In this document: positions 1 to 6,607 of the stretch, one piece after another
Layout: each line of letters opens with the position of its first letter
Numbering within the stretch: position 1 is the stretch's first letter
NCBI GenBank assembly: GCA_050486285.1
Contig: JBJHCZ010000013.1
Span: 1-64,000 of the forward strand
Source: JAITWN01 sp050486285
Lineage (GTDB): Bacteria; Pseudomonadota; Gammaproteobacteria; SZUA-140
Direction: 5' to 3'
DNA: 64,000 nt
Made by a program: the position numbers and the translations under genes
Notes under the pieces: model-generated
Seen by the model: only the letters and a program-made list of their open reading frames with translations
What the model was told of the DNA's origin: nothing
The model's database searches: none

Positions 1-1
1 C

Positions 2-142
2 GAGATGGCCCTCCGCCTCTCCCGGCTCTTCGGCAACAGCCCAGAGTATTGGCTAAACGCACAGCGGGCCGTGGATTTGTGGGAGGCTGGCAAGGCGATA
101 CGGGAAGATATGCGGCGGATACGGCCGTTAAGTGCCGCCTAA
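2..142 (+). CDS. HigA-family antitoxin, C-terminal part (cut by window edge)
   Basis: This open frame runs in from the left window edge and ends at TAA 140-142, giving 46 residues. It reads EMALRLSRLFGNSPEYWLNA and continues through QRAVDLWEAG. That pattern (ALRL..lFG.SpeyWLn.Q..yDLw) is the end of the helix-turn-helix domain of HigA-type (XRE family) antitoxins, which bind DNA and neutralise HigB toxins. No toxin gene is visible, because anything upstream lies outside the window. The stop codon is embedded in the core of an integron attC site, exactly as expected for a gene carried on an integron cassette. Toxin-antitoxin cassettes are common in chromosomal integrons. The family call is by eye; the N-terminal half cannot be judged. 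Confidence 0.75.
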   Translation, partial: EMALRLSRLFGNSPEYWLNAQRAVDLWEAGKAIREDMRRIRPLSAA

Positions 143-244
143 CAATGGCATAGAGCTGACAGGTCAAAAGCGGCAATCCCTTTGCCGGGAAGAAGAGCAA
201 AGGGAGCGCCGCTTTTGCCCCGCAGCTCATGCCAAGCGTTATAT
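137..244 (+). mobile_element. Integron attC recombination site
   Basis: The stretch starts with GCCTAAC (137-143), a perfect RYYYAAC R'' core, and ends with GTTATAT (238-244), an R' core one base off GTTRRRY. Between them is a long imperfect palindrome. GGCAT (147-151) pairs with ATGCC (229-233), then A152 is unpaired, then GAGCTG (153-158) pairs with CAGCTC (223-228). Further in, AAAAGCGGC (166-174) pairs with GCCGCTTTT (208-216) and CCCTTTGC (178-185) with GCAAAGGG (197-204). The unpaired base is typical of the extrahelical bases that set strand choice for IntI integrases. The length of 108 bp is within the normal attC range. No integrase gene is in the window. Confidence 0.85.
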
Positions 245-254
245 TTCTTGATGC

Positions 255-584
255 ATGAACATGCACGAGTTCGTAGGGAGATGGAAGATCACATGGATGG
301 AGACGTGGCCTCAGGATTACGTCGATCTTATCGAGCCCGGCTACTTTGAATTTACTGAAGACGGCCTTGGTGCATTCGTCTTCGGTACTGTTCGTGGCTG
401 GCTTACATATGGAAACAACGCGAGATTGAGTATTACTTTCCAGAATCACTGCTTGTTGCGGCCCAACAGGGCGACGCAACTAAGGAACAAAAAGCACTGT
501 CCATCGTTAAAGGCAATCAATCCGAAAAGTTTCGTGATGCGGCGGCACGAGATAACCTATGTGTGCCCACAGGACAGTATTTGA
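255..584 (+). pseudogene. Chimeric cassette ORF; N-terminus of a small cassette-type hypothetical protein
   Basis: The frame opens 10 bp after the attC R' core, the normal place for a cassette gene. Residues 1 to about 52 (MNMHEFVGRWKITWMETW onward, with DLIEPGYFEF and FGTVRGWL) resemble a small hypothetical protein that I recall as recurrent in integron cassettes; the function is unknown. After about position 405-425 the frame turns into Arg/Asn/Cys-rich sequence with no family look. Over the same bases the frame at 428-694 instead encodes plausible protein. I infer that a deletion or recombination fused the 5' part of one cassette gene to the 3' part of another in a different frame, so the 109-residue product is probably not a functional protein. 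Confidence 0.55.
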
Positions 585-694
585 AGAAACTCCTGAAATT
601 GCATGTAATGTCGAAAACGCAGTTAGATCAGGAAATACGAGATATCGTTGAGAAGAAATTGATACCGTGGCGCAATCAGATTCTCGGGCTGTGA
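428..694 (+). pseudogene. 3' fragment of an unrecognised gene, possibly ATPase/nuclease-like
   Basis: In the frame ending at TGA 692-694, about 88 residues read as ordinary soluble protein: EYYFPESLLVAAQQGD, then KALSIVKGNQSEKFRDAA, then a Lys/Leu-rich helix and KKLIPWRNQILGL at the end. No start codon or ribosome site precedes it, and its upstream frame collides with the cassette ORF at 255. The style recalls C-terminal ends of AAA/OLD-type ATPase proteins of defence islands, but I do not recognise a diagnostic motif. Its stop lies 1 bp before the core of a second attC-like site, so it looks like the tail of a cassette gene that lost its front. Confidence 0.45.
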
Positions 695-695
695 T

Positions 696-746
696 GCCCA
701 ACAAGGCGCTCCAGTCGACGCCGCAAAGCGGCGCGCCTGAGCTTGG
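696..746 (+). mobile_element. Truncated integron attC site
   Basis: GCCCAAC (696-702) is a perfect RYYYAAC R'' core directly after the stop of the preceding fragment. It is followed by AAGGCGCTCCAGTCGACGCC and a central stem CGCCGC (719-724) / GCGGCG (728-733), then TGAGCTTGG. This layout matches chromosomal-type attC sites, whose right end would continue into a GCGTTA core. That core is missing: after GCTTGG the sequence passes directly into a RelE-like reading frame. The site is therefore a broken half, left by deletion or illegitimate joining. Confidence 0.6.
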
Positions 747-748
747 TA

Positions 749-883
749 GTGACCTGCCAGGAGCGCTATCGCGTGCGGCAGGGTGTGTACCGGATTGTCT
801 ATGAGGTCGAGAATTCCAGACTGATCGTAATGGTCGTCAGGGCCGGCCATCGACGGGATGTCTATCGAAGAGCTGACAAGTAG
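749..883 (+). pseudogene. RelE/ParE-family toxin, C-terminal fragment
   Basis: The frame ending at TAG 881-883 reads CQERYRVRQGVYRIVYEVEN followed by LIVMVVRAGHRRDVYRRADK. This is the characteristic C-terminal half of RelE-type mRNA interferases (YRvR.GdYRivYei....l.v..vgHRreVY), including the conserved Arg and His/Tyr positions. The N-terminal half and any start codon are gone; the frame fuses upstream with the truncated attC site. No antitoxin follows, because the next gene is the convergent comM stop codon one base later. It is a dead remnant of a toxin-antitoxin pair at the junction between accessory DNA and the core chromosome. Confidence 0.75.
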
Positions 884-884
884 T

Positions 885-2408
885 TCACAGGCACAGTCTG
901 CGATCGAGCACGCGGTAACCGATCGCCTCGCCCAGATGCTGCTCCGCGATCCCGACTGCGCCGTCGAGATCGGCGATCGTGCGGGCGACCTTCAGGATGC
1001 CGTGATGCGCGCGCGCCGAGAAGCCGAAGCGCGCCGCGGCGCGCTCCAGCAGCGACATCGCCGCGCCGTCGAGCGCGCAACTCCTGTCGATCTCCCCGGG
1101 CGTCAGCCGGTGCGCCGGCTTGCCGTCACGCGCGAGCTGGCGTTCGCGCGCGGCGATGACGCGGGCGCGAATATGGGTGCTGCGCATCGCCGCCGGATCG
1201 GGCGCCTGCCGTAGCGAGGCCGGGTCCACCGGCGGCAGTTCGACATGCAGGTCGATGCGGTCCAGCAACGGGCCGGATATCCGCGCGCGATAGCGGTCGA
1301 TCTGTTCGGCGCTGCAACGGCAGCGGCTGTCCGTTGTGCCGAGCCAGCCGCAGGGGCAGGGATTCATCGCCGCGATCAACTGGAACGCGGCGGGAAACTC
1401 GATGCGGCGGCGTGCGCGCGAGATCGTGATCCGGCCCGATTCCAGCGGCTCGCGCAGTACTTCCAGCACATGGCGGCTGAACTCCGGCAATTCGTCGAGG
1501 AACAGCACGCCGTGGTGCGCGAGCGACACCTCGCCGGGTTGCGGCACGCTGCCGCCGCCGGCGAGCGCGATCGCTGAACTCGTGTGGTGGGGCGTGCGGA
1601 ACGGGCGCCGGCGCCAGTCCTCGAGGCGGAATCCGCGCGCGTCGATCGAATGGACGGCAGCGGTCTCGATCGCCTCGATTTCGTTCATCGGCGGCAGGAT
1701 GCCGGGGAAGCGCATTGCGAGACTGGTCTTGCCGGCGCCCGGCGGGCCGATCATCAGCAGGTTGTGGCCGCCCGCGGCGGCGATCACGAGCGCGCGTTTC
1801 GCGGCGAGCTGTCCGCGGATCTCGGCGATATCGACACCCTGCGCGGAGTCCGTTTCCCTGTCCTGCGGCGGCAGGCAGGTCACCTGCGGCAGGACCACGC
1901 GCCCGACGAGATGGGCGCAGACCTCGAGCAGATGTTGCGCGCCATGCACCGGCGCGTCGGGGACCAGCGCGGCCTCGGCGGCATTGATCAACGGCGCGAT
2001 CAGGCAACGACCGTCACCGCGGGTGTGCAGCATCGCCGGCAGCACGCCGTGCACGGGGCGCAACTCACCGGTCAGCGCGAGTTCGCCGAGGAATTCGCAG
2101 TCGCGCAGTCGCGTCGCCGGCAATTGCCCCGAGGCCGCAAGGATGCCGAGCGCGATCGCGAGATCGTAGCGACCGCCTGCCTTCGGCAGCTCGGCCGGCG
2201 CGAGGTTGATGGTGACGCGCCCGAGCGGAAATTCGAACCCGGCGTTCATGATCGCCGCGCGCACGCGTTCGCGGCTCTCCCTCACCGCGGTCTCGGGCAG
2301 GCCCACGATCGCGAGCGCGGGGAGGCCGCCGGACAGGTGGACTTCAACAGTGACGAGCGGGGCGTCGATGCCGGACTGGGCCCGGCTGAATACGATCGCG
2401 AGCGACAT
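885..2408 (-). CDS. comM: ComM/YifB family Mg-chelatase-like AAA+ ATPase
   Basis: The 507-residue product has the usual full length of YifB/ComM. The N-terminal ChlI-like domain starts MSLAIVFSRAQSGIDA with GLPETAVRESRERV. Walker A is GPPGAGKT at residues 221-228. A Cys-rich loop (NPCPCGW, CRCS) precedes the sensor region, and the Mg-chelatase C-terminal domain ends in the GIAEQHLGEAIGYR motif. Known role: a hexameric helicase that promotes branch migration during natural transformation in Vibrio and relatives. It lies downstream of ubiK on the same strand with a 76-bp gap containing a small hairpin (2439-2457). The gene is intact, although accessory DNA abuts its 3' end; comM is a known island hotspot in Acinetobacter. 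Confidence 0.95.
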   Translation of the reverse strand: MSLAIVFSRAQSGIDAPLVTVEVHLSGGLPALAIVGLPETAVRESRERVRAAIMNAGFEFPLGRVTINLAPAELPKAGGRYDLAIALGILAASGQLPATRLRDCEFLGELALTGELRPVHGVLPAMLHTRGDGRCLIAPLINAAEAALVPDAPVHGAQHLLEVCAHLVGRVVLPQVTCLPPQDRETDSAQGVDIAEIRGQLAAKRALVIAAAGGHNLLMIGPPGAGKTSLAMRFPGILPPMNEIEAIETAAVHSIDARGFRLEDWRRRPFRTPHHTSSAIALAGGGSVPQPGEVSLAHHGVLFLDELPEFSRHVLEVLREPLESGRITISRARRRIEFPAAFQLIAAMNPCPCGWLGTTDSRCRCSAEQIDRYRARISGPLLDRIDLHVELPPVDPASLRQAPDPAAMRSTHIRARVIAARERQLARDGKPAHRLTPGEIDRSCALDGAAMSLLERAAARFGFSARAHHGILKVARTIADLDGAVGIAEQHLGEAIGYRVLDRRLCL

Positions 2409-2484
2409 GGCGGTTCATCCCTGAATGCCTTGTGTTCACGGGTCCTTCCCGGACCCGCGGTCCGCGTACTCCGTTACCGGCGGC

Positions 2485-2754
2485 TCAGCGCGCCTGCGGG
2501 ACGTCCTGTTCCCTGAGCAGTGCCTCGAGTTCGCGGATACGGGCCTCGAGGCGTTCGATCTTCTCGCGCGTCTTCGCGAGCACGGCCTGCTGTACCTCGA
2601 GTTCCTCGCGCGTCACCAGGTCGAGGCGCGAGAAGGTGCTGTTCAGCGAGGCGCGAAAGTTTTTCTCGAGATCCTGCTGTAACGTGCGCGCGCCTTCCGG
2701 CACCAGGCCGGCAAGGCGGCGGGTCAGGTCATCGATGATCTTCGGGTCAATCAT
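2485..2754 (-). CDS. ubiK: Ubiquinone biosynthesis accessory factor UbiK (YqiC/BMFP)
   Basis: The 89-residue protein begins MIDPKIIDDLTRRLAGLVPE and is followed by a C-terminal coiled coil (TREKIERLEARIRELEALL). This is the BMFP/UbiK architecture: an amphipathic N-terminal helix with a trimeric coiled coil. UbiK partners UbiJ in the cytosolic Ubi complex for aerobic ubiquinone synthesis; ubiJ is at 40672-41325. The ATG at 2754 is chosen over a longer frame from 2844 because AAGGAA lies about 10 bp upstream and homologues start here. comM follows on the same strand. The 292 bp from 2755 to the glnK start hold divergent promoters and the sigma-54 site but no other gene that I can see. Confidence 0.9.
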   Translation of the reverse strand: MIDPKIIDDLTRRLAGLVPEGARTLQQDLEKNFRASLNSTFSRLDLVTREELEVQQAVLAKTREKIERLEARIRELEALLREQDVPQAR

Positions 2755-2950
2755 GGCGGTCTGTTTCCTTCCGTAAGCGGGACGGCGCGAGGCCGCCTCA
2801 CCCGTCCATTCTAGTCGATCGGGTCGCGTCATACAGCGGTCCAAAACGGTGCATGCCCGTCCCGGGTCCGATTATTCTGGTGCGGCGCGAACCCCGTCCG
2901 GCGCCGGCGAAAACCCAATAACACAATGGTTTAAAACAGGAAAACCGCTG

Positions 2951-2966
2951 TGGCATGGATGCTGCA
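2951..2966 (+). promoter_or_regulatory. Sigma-54 (RpoN) promoter for glnK-amtB
   Basis: TGGCATGGATGCTGCA fits the -24/-12 consensus TGGCACN5TTGCW, with the invariant GG (2952-2953) and GC (2964-2965) separated by exactly 10 bases. It lies about 80 bp before the glnK start. RpoN/NtrC control of glnK-amtB under nitrogen limitation is well established in proteobacteria. I did not identify a convincing NtrC enhancer. Confidence 0.7.
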
Positions 2967-3046
2967 CTCCCCCCTGTGACCGATGTCCTGTCCGCATCCG
3001 GCGGGGCGCAGATCATCCGAATTCCTAAATGCAGGAGAGCAATGTC

Positions 3047-3385
3047 ATGAAGCTGGTGAGCGCGATTATCAAGCCGTTCAAACTCGATGACGTGCGCGAG
3101 GCCCTGTCCGATATCGGCGTGCAGGGCATCACCGTCACCGAGGTCAAGGGTTTCGGCCGTCAGAAGGGCCACACCGAACTCTACCGCGGCGCCGAGTACG
3201 TCGTCGATTTCCTCCCGAAGGTCAAGATCGACATCGCCGTCGACGACCCGTTGACCGACCAGGTCATCGAGGCGATCAGCAAGTCGGCCCAGACCGGCAA
3301 GATCGGCGACGGGAAGATTTTCGTATTCAACCTGGAGCAGGCCGTCCGTATCCGTACGGGCGAGACCGGCGCCGACGCCCTGTGA
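3047..3385 (+). CDS. glnK: Nitrogen regulatory PII protein GlnK
   Basis: The 112 residues starting MKLVSAIIKPFKLDDVREAL are a complete PII protein. The T-loop carries Tyr51 (RGAEYVVDF), the uridylylation site, and the ATP/2-oxoglutarate region includes GKIGDGKIF near residues 84-92. GlnK senses glutamine and 2-oxoglutarate and plugs the AmtB ammonium channel when nitrogen is plentiful. The start at 3047 is preferred to the in-frame ATG at 3029 because PII proteins begin MK(L/K) and GGAGA lies just upstream. amtB follows after 32 bp, giving the conserved glnK-amtB operon behind a sigma-54 promoter. GlnB would be equally consistent by sequence; the amtB linkage argues for GlnK. Confidence 0.95.
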   Translation: MKLVSAIIKPFKLDDVREALSDIGVQGITVTEVKGFGRQKGHTELYRGAEYVVDFLPKVKIDIAVDDPLTDQVIEAISKSAQTGKIGDGKIFVFNLEQAVRIRTGETGADAL

Positions 3386-3417
3386 ACCCCTGATCCGAAG
3401 CACTGGAGGACCTGAAA

Positions 3418-4683
3418 GTGGAATCGATATCAACAATTGAACTGAGTTACGCGCTCGACACGTTTTATTTCCTGATCGCCGGCGCGTTCGTGATGTGGAT
3501 GGCGGCGGGGTTCACGATGCTCGAGGCCGGCATGGTGCGTTCGAAGAACACCGTCGAGATCCTCACCAAGAACGTCGGCCTGTACTCGATCGCCTGCATC
3601 ATGTACATGATCGTCGGCTACAACATCATGTACGGCGACGGCTTCAGCTCGCTGATCCCGAGCCTCAGCTTCCTGCTCGGCGGCGACAACACCGTCGAAG
3701 AGGTGCTGGCCGGTGGCGAGGATGCGCCGTACTACTCGAACATGGCCGACTTCTTCTTCCAGGTCGTGTTCGTCGCGACCGCGATGTCGATCATCTCGGG
3801 CGCGGTCGCCGAGCGCATGAAGCTGTGGGCCTTCCTCGGCTTCGCGGTGGTGATGACCGCGGTCATCTACCCGGTCCAGGGTTACTGGAGCTGGGGCGGC
3901 GGCTTCCTCGACGAGATCGGCTACTCCGACTACGCGGGTTCGGGCATCGTGCACATGGCCGGCGCGACCGCCGCGCTCGCCGCGGTGCTGCTGCTCGGCG
4001 CGCGCAAGGGCAAGTACGGCCCGCAGGGCCAGATCAACCCGATCCCCGGCGCGAACATGCCGCTGGCGACGCTCGGCACCTTCATCCTGTGGCTGGGCTG
4101 GTTCGGTTTCAACGGCGGCTCCGAGCTCAAGATCTCGGATGTCGAGTCGGCGAACAACGTCGCGATGGTGTTCGCGAACACCAACCTGGCAGCGGCCGGC
4201 GGCGTCGTCGCTGCGCTGATCACCGCGCGTCTGATGTTCGGCAAGGCCGACCTGACGATGGCGCTGAACGGCGCGCTCGCGGGCCTGGTGTCGATCACCG
4301 CGGATCCGCTGTCGCCGTCGCCGTTCCTCGCGATGATCATCGGCATGGTCGGCGGCTTCATCGTCGTCTACTCGATCGTCCTGCTGGACAAGCTGCGCAT
4401 CGACGACCCGGTCGGCGCGATCTCGGTGCACGGTACGGCCGGCATCTGGGGCGTGCTCGCAGTGGTGATCTCGAACCCCGAGGCGACGCTGCTCGCGCAG
4501 CTGATCGGCATCGTGTCGATCTTCGCGTGGGTGTTCGCGGCCAGCCTCGTAATCTGGGCGATCCTGAAGTATACGATCGGGATCCGCGTCACTGCGGAGG
4601 AGGAGTACGACGGTCTCGACGTGGTCGAGTGCGGCATGGAGGCCTATCCGGAATTCCCGCGGAACAATCCGGCGGCCGGATAA
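3418..4683 (+). CDS. amtB: Ammonium transporter AmtB
   Basis: This 421-residue inner-membrane protein of the Amt/Rh family has about 11 hydrophobic segments. Signatures include MWMAAGFTMLEAGMVRSKNT in the first helices, GAVAERMKLWAF, the family stretch DYAGSGIVHMAGATAALAA (first pore His), and SVHGTAGIWGVLA (second pore His). It starts with GTG at 3418 with GGAGG about 9 bp upstream. No cleavable signal peptide is obvious, and the first segment (residues 13-35) may be retained. It is co-transcribed with glnK and followed by a strong hairpin-T terminator at 4729-4761. The acidic cytosolic tail (TAEEEYDGLDVVECGME) is the usual region near the GlnK-binding face. Confidence 0.96.
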   Translation: MESISTIELSYALDTFYFLIAGAFVMWMAAGFTMLEAGMVRSKNTVEILTKNVGLYSIACIMYMIVGYNIMYGDGFSSLIPSLSFLLGGDNTVEEVLAGGEDAPYYSNMADFFFQVVFVATAMSIISGAVAERMKLWAFLGFAVVMTAVIYPVQGYWSWGGGFLDEIGYSDYAGSGIVHMAGATAALAAVLLLGARKGKYGPQGQINPIPGANMPLATLGTFILWLGWFGFNGGSELKISDVESANNVAMVFANTNLAAAGGVVAALITARLMFGKADLTMALNGALAGLVSITADPLSPSPFLAMIIGMVGGFIVVYSIVLLDKLRIDDPVGAISVHGTAGIWGVLAVVISNPEATLLAQLIGIVSIFAWVFAASLVIWAILKYTIGIRVTAEEEYDGLDVVECGMEAYPEFPRNNPAAG

Positions 4684-4728
4684 TCACAAGTCTCTCCCCA
4701 GGGAAGATTTGAGGCAGCAAGGAAGCGG

Positions 4729-4761
4729 ACGGCGGGCGCATCATGCGCCCGCCGTTTTTTT
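4729..4761 (+). terminator. Rho-independent terminator after amtB
   Basis: ACGGCGGGCGCAT (4729-4741) is fully complementary to ATGCGCCCGCCGT (4743-4755), forming an 11-13 bp GC stem with a small loop, followed by a run of seven T (4755-4761). It ends the glnK-amtB transcript. The CDGSH gene converges from the right (stop at 4776), but the opposite strand lacks a good T-run. Confidence 0.9.
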
Positions 4762-4775
4762 GCGCGGGTTGAGCC

Positions 4776-5015
4776 CTAGAGGCTGGCGTGGGTGCCGTCG
4801 CAGAACGGGCGGTCGCCGGTGTGCTTGCAGCCGCACAAAGCAACCGTGGTCGGCTTCTCGATCGTGAATTCGTGCGGGGTGAAGGAGGTGCCCTTGTGGG
4901 AGCCGTCGCAGAACGGCTGCTTCGCGGAGCGGCCGCAGGCGCACCAGTAATAGGTGCCGGGTGCGAGGTTCATCACATAAGGAGATTTCTGCGCGATCTT
5001 CGGTTCGTCGGACAT
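4776..5015 (-). CDS. Tandem CDGSH iron-sulfur protein
   Basis: This small 79-residue protein contains two complete CDGSH motifs: CACGRSAKQPFCDGSH (around residues 25-40) and CGCKHTGDRPFCDGTH (around 61-76). Each provides three Cys and one His, the ligands for a redox-active, labile [2Fe-2S] cluster. Tandem-motif members resemble mitochondrial MiNT/CISD3 rather than mitoNEET, and have no membrane segment here. Bacterial roles are poorly defined; Fe-S or electron transfer and iron/redox homeostasis are suggested. The gene converges on amtB and is transcribed alone, divergently from the DUF4124 gene. Confidence 0.9.
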   Translation of the reverse strand: MSDEPKIAQKSPYVMNLAPGTYYWCACGRSAKQPFCDGSHKGTSFTPHEFTIEKPTTVALCGCKHTGDRPFCDGTHASL

Positions 5016-5168
5016 GGGGCCTCCCCGGCGTTAATATTATGATTTCTATGGAATAAAATATTGTTCCCGCGATTATACCACCGTCCGCGCCGGCGCGCCC
5101 GCAGGGTAAGGTCCGGACCCCGGTGGCCGATAAACTGGCGAGTCCCCGCTACCGACGAGCCAGACGCG

Positions 5169-5606
5169 ATGAAAGCCCTGAATATCAGAATCCTGACCGG
5201 CCTGTTGCTGCTGTCGTTGCTCGCGCTTCCGGGCCTGAGCCCGGCGGCCGGATTGTTCAAGTGGACAGACAAGGACGGGGTCATTCATTTCAGCGACCAG
5301 CCGCACAACGACCCGCAGGCGGAACGCATCATGATGCCGCGGGCGAGTGCGCCGGGCGCGCCGCCGGCCCCGCCGCCGCGCGAGCAGGCGGCCGAACAGA
5401 CCGCCGCTAACGACGCGCAGGCCAGGCATCAGCAGGAGATCCGCAGCGCGAACTGCGAGATCGCCCGCCGCACGCTCGAACACAATGAAGGCATTCACCG
5501 GATGTACCGTCTCGACGAGAACGGCGAGCGCGTGTTCCTGAGCGACGAGGAGCGCGCGGACCTGCTGAAGCGCTCGCGCGACGACGTCGCGCGCTGGTGC
5601 GACTGA
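5169..5606 (+). CDS. DUF4124 domain-containing exported protein
   Basis: The 145-residue product starts MKALNIRILTGLLLLSLLAL, a clear Sec signal peptide likely cut after SPA-AG near residue 23. The mature start LFKWTDKDGVIHFSDQP is the DUF4124 signature (.Y.W.D.dG..hysD.P). A proline/alanine-rich linker then leads to a charged helical tail with two Cys. Function is unknown; the domain is common in exported proteins of gamma- and betaproteobacteria. The ATG at 5169 is chosen over 5061 because the signal peptide begins there. It converges with speE, whose stop is 13 bp away, without a recognisable terminator between. Confidence 0.8.
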   Translation: MKALNIRILTGLLLLSLLALPGLSPAAGLFKWTDKDGVIHFSDQPHNDPQAERIMMPRASAPGAPPAPPPREQAAEQTAANDAQARHQQEIRSANCEIARRTLEHNEGIHRMYRLDENGERVFLSDEERADLLKRSRDDVARWCD

Positions 5607-5619
5607 GCCGCCGGCCGGA

Positions 5620-6483
5620 TTATTCGAGGGCGGTGCGGAAGAATTCCGGCTGCGCCGCCGCGGCGCGGTGGATGGCCAGGTTGTAGTACTCTGTCGCGAA
5701 CGGCTTGTCGAGGATGTCCTGTTCCCGGATGTTCGTCAGCGGGTTCCGCTTGCCGGCGAGCGTCGCGCTCCACCACCCCGACGGATAGACGCACTGCGGG
5801 AAATTGATCGTCAGCAGGCTGTCGAAGCTTGCCGCGCGCATCTCCGCGCGCATCGAACGGATGATCGAACGGTGCAGCAGCGGCGATTCGCTCTGCTGGA
5901 CGAGGATGCCGCCGGGGCGCAGGCACTTCAGGCAGGCCTGGTAGAACGGCCGGCGGAACAGTCCCTCGGCCGGCCCGACCGGATCGGTGCTGTCGACGAT
6001 GATCACGTCGAGGCTGTCGGGCGCGGCCTCCGCGATCCACTTGATGCCGTCCTCGAACAGGATGCGCGCGCGCGGGTCATTGTTCGAGGCGCACAACTCC
6101 GGAAACCACTTCTCCGCCGCCCGCGTCACGCGCTCATCGATCTCGACCTGCGTCGCGGTCCTCACCGAGTCATGGCGCAGGACCTCCTGCAGCGTGCCAC
6201 AGTCACCGCCGCCGATGATCAGCACGTCGCGCGGATTCGCGTGCGAAAACAGCGCCGGATGCGACATCATCTCGTGATAGAGGAAATTGTCGCGCTGGCT
6301 CAGCATGACGCAACCGTCGATGATCATCAGGTTGCCGAAGGTCGTGGTCTCATAGACCTCGATCTTCTGCCAGGGCGTCTGTTCCTCGTGGAGCTTGCGC
6401 TTGACCTGCAGGGCGAAGGCAGTGCCGGTATCGGCGGCGATTTCGATGAACCAGTCGTCTTCCAGTTTCATTCCCAGATCCAT
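5620..6483 (-). CDS. speE: Polyamine aminopropyltransferase (spermidine synthase)
   Basis: The 287-residue protein is a full-length spermidine synthase: LEDDWFIE, the putrescine-side region IDGCVMLSQRDNFLYHEMMS, the decarboxylated-SAM loop VLIIGGGDCGTLQEVLRH, the acidic EIDERV, and the catalytic Asp region IIVDSTDPVGPAEGLF. It transfers an aminopropyl group to putrescine. It is divergent from speA (biosynthetic arginine decarboxylase) across a 124-bp gap that must contain both promoters, so arginine-to-spermidine genes are paired here; an agmatine-to-putrescine step is not in the window. A start at MKLEDD (6471) is possible, because no clear ribosome site precedes 6483. Confidence 0.95.
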   Translation of the reverse strand: MDLGMKLEDDWFIEIAADTGTAFALQVKRKLHEEQTPWQKIEVYETTTFGNLMIIDGCVMLSQRDNFLYHEMMSHPALFSHANPRDVLIIGGGDCGTLQEVLRHDSVRTATQVEIDERVTRAAEKWFPELCASNNDPRARILFEDGIKWIAEAAPDSLDVIIVDSTDPVGPAEGLFRRPFYQACLKCLRPGGILVQQSESPLLHRSIIRSMRAEMRAASFDSLLTINFPQCVYPSGWWSATLAGKRNPLTNIREQDILDKPFATEYYNLAIHRAAAAQPEFFRTALE

Positions 6484-6607
6484 TGAGGGTGTTCCGGAGG
6501 TTTCAAAACATCGGTTGCGCGCCTATTATAGACGGGCTTCGGCCATGAGGACAGCCGCGGCACCGGAATGTGACAGCGCGCTGCGGCAGCAGGGAGATGG
6601 CGGCACC

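Noticed and set aside
623..850. Minus-strand frame of 75 residues over the RelE fragment
   Set aside because: The plus strand shows a recognisable RelE C-terminus; the minus frame has no motif.
3430..4431. 333-residue antisense frame over amtB
   Set aside because: Asp/His/Arg-rich mirror of the transporter gene; amtB motifs are unambiguous.
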